From contig NC_049983.1 of assembly GCF_000003815.2 (NCBI RefSeq), positions 6,831,840-6,895,839 on the forward strand: a DNA stretch of 64,000 bases, in the 5' to 3' direction. Of the stretch, positions 62,252 to 64,000 are shown one piece after another. The notes under the pieces were generated by a model, which worked only from the letters and a program-made list of their open reading frames with translations, was not told where the DNA came from and did not search any database. The DNA comes from Branchiostoma floridae (Eukaryota; Chordata; Leptocardii; Amphioxiformes; Branchiostomatidae). Numbering within the stretch: the first letter of the stretch is position 1; each line of letters opens with the position of its first letter. The position numbers and the translations under genes are program-made.

Positions 62252-64000
62252 TTACTCAAAGATATGTTCACCTGCGACCTCCCCGTTTGCGTTTGGAATC
62301 GTCGGTCTTCTTCGAACGCTCTTCATCTTGTACGTTCCGTGATCCGGAACCTCAGTCCGGAACGTTTGAATGAAACCTTTCCGGTTCCGGTAAGAGTCTT
62401 CCGGACGATGCCAGCACGCGCAGCAGATTTTGTAGAAGATCTCGCTGAAGTTAAGACTGAAGAAGCCGTAGATGATGGGGTTTAGTGCGGAGTTGAAGAG
62501 GGCCATGGTCTCGGCGACGACGTAGGCGACCTCGGGAAGACCCTGTCCGGCGTACACATCGTACAAAGTCACGACGAAGTACGGCGTCCACGTGGTCAAG
62601 AAGCCGATCACAATACACAGGGTCATCCGTATGGTCTAGAAAGAAGAAAATGTGTACTGTTTTTTAAATGATAACTTGCATGTACCTAACTGGCTGGTTA
62701 AATCAGTAATATAGCAATGTAATATAGTGATTTTACTGTTAAGTTCAAATTAAGTCTTAAATTTCGTACATGTAGAAACGGTTAGTGAAATGTTTCAATC
62801 TAATGAGTAGCAATATGGTGTTATTTTTATGGTTAGAGTACACCCACCCCCTTTTTACACGTGGAGTGAAACCCACAAGCCTGGCAGCCTGTGACGTCCC
62901 CCGTCTCGGAACCACTACTCAAGACACGTGATCATGAAAAAACTTATACTGCAAGCAATGAGTCATTTTACCCTTGAAGAAGTCTACAACCCGTCAAGCT
63001 AGGATGGTGACTTAGCTGCGACCGAGCGACTTGCCAAATTTCTATAGATTAAGATGAGTCTTCTTTTAAATTTTCTCTCAATTTATACATTTTAGACGAT
63101 ATTTTGATTATGAAGTCAAGAGTTTCGCAAAATCCAATTTAAGCCACAGTGCGTTAACGTTCGCCTTTTAATGGTATAGGGGTGTCTGAGATCTACAGCC
63201 GAAAATGTCTTTTTCTTTCTTTACTTAAAACTGCAATGTACTCCGAACTACGAGTAACTTTACCAACGCAGTGTTACTTTCACGAGTCTTACCTTGACTT
63301 TGGCCTTCATGATCTTCTCATTATCTGAGCGCCGTAGAGCCGACTGGATGTCTGCCTTGCCCGACCCCTCTCGTCCGAGGGTCAGCACAATCCGGATGTA
63401 GCAGTACGTAATAATGACGCCAGGGGCCACCATGACGTAAAACGCCAGCCAGGTGACGTACACCTTCCGTTGCCACTCCGCAGTGTACCCCTTACTCTGG
63501 CACGCGTAGGCCGTATGGCCATTTTCCCTCTGGACTTCTCTTTGCACGAATATCAAGAGTTGCGGGATGGCTAGCATGAAAGCAGCTACCCAGGCGACTG
63601 CGACCATCCTGTGAGCGAGTGTCCGATGTTTGGTGGACATCTGGAGAGGGTTGGTGATGGCCATGTAGCGGTCAATACTCATGGCGGTCAAGATGAAGGT
63701 CGCGCTCGCCAAGGTCACGATCTGACCGTACACTATCAGCTTACAGAGCACAGCTCCCAACACCCATTGGTCAAAAGCCACGAACAAGATCTCCGTAGTC
63801 ATGGTTACGACGCAGACGCAGAGGTCGCCAATCGCAAGGTTTAGGATGAAGATGTTGACGCGGCTGAAGCGGCGTTTTTGCGTCAGTACCGCAATAATAG
63901 TTCCGTTGCCTACAAGTGTTATGAACATGATGATAGCGATAGTGATAACACGCTGTAGAACTGGCGCCGTCCAAATGAATCCCTCGGGTGTAGTAATATT
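62252..64000 (-). CDS. Class A neuropeptide-type GPCR, 3' two exons (partial)
   Basis: Exons on the minus strand: 64000-63291 (open to the window edge) and 62635-62252, joined in phase 0 (KVK|TIRMTL) across a GT-AG intron. The first exon gives an extracellular NITTPEG (N-glycosylation site), TM1 with GNGT, TM2 NLAIGDL, TM3 with LCK and SIDRY (the DRY motif), and TM4-5. The second gives TM6 (CIVIGFLTTWTPYF, TWTP in place of CWxP), TM7 NSALNPIIYGFF (NPxxY) and a tail with ICCACW, a likely palmitoylation site. The look of TM2-TM3 and TM6-TM7 is closest to the vasopressin/oxytocin, CCAP and neuropeptide S receptor group; the ligand is not assignable. The start codon is outside the window. Confidence 0.88.

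Overview
The window looks like nuclear DNA of an invertebrate deuterostome, most probably a lancelet (Branchiostoma). The basis is multi-exon genes with GT-AG introns, dense nested transposons, many minisatellites including several that straddle splice sites, a large intronless LRR receptor, and a gene carrying a RAG1-N-type zinc module. The species is an inference; no marker gene was searched. There are two assembly gaps (1162-1678 and 20797-20896).

Layout. 1-1979: AT-rich DNA with a tandem duplication, a gap and a SINE-like fragment. 1980-4229 (minus): an intact single-exon LRR receptor with a tyrosine-motif-repeat tail. 4258-17470: no convincing gene; degenerate segmental duplications, two MITEs with clean target duplications, a tRNA-derived SINE and a nested palindromic MITE cluster. 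17471-35302 (plus): a 20-exon gene whose phases all agree, encoding a secreted/membrane protein of about 1147 aa: signal peptide, four six-cysteine CCP-like repeats, SRCR-like domain, ZP domain with a polybasic cleavage site, EGF, EGF, SEA, EGF, one membrane helix and a short tail. Four of its splice junctions lie inside tandem repeats. 35303-38605: intergenic, with an inverted-repeat element.

38610-44103 (minus): a complete, apparently young Ty3/Gypsy retrotransposon with identical 234-bp LTRs, a 4-bp target duplication, intact gag and pol, a U UUA AAC frameshift site, and a CW-type zinc finger at the Pol C-terminus where chromoviruses carry a chromodomain. 44501-45011: a SINE. 45089-48527: a fold-back element whose arms contain 10-bp tandem arrays; inside it lies a truncated LINE, itself split by a solo LTR.

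48655-58351 (plus): a gene whose early exon encodes a module resembling the N-terminal zinc-binding region of RAG1. It is followed in compatible phase by a disordered linker and exons encoding a Crypton-type tyrosine-recombinase domain (DUF3504-like). The 3' half has been tandemly duplicated: the first recombinase copy is C-terminally replaced by linker sequence, and the second has a lost splice acceptor and a frameshift. 58380-59360: minisatellite. 59361-62251: intergenic. 62252-64000 (minus): the two 3' exons of a class A neuropeptide-type GPCR running off the window.

The host genes are not an operon and have no evident shared pathway; the LRR receptor, ZP/SEA protein and GPCR are all cell-surface products. 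The most notable items are the RAG1-N/DUF3504 gene, the CW-finger Gypsy element and the cluster of splice-site-spanning minisatellites.
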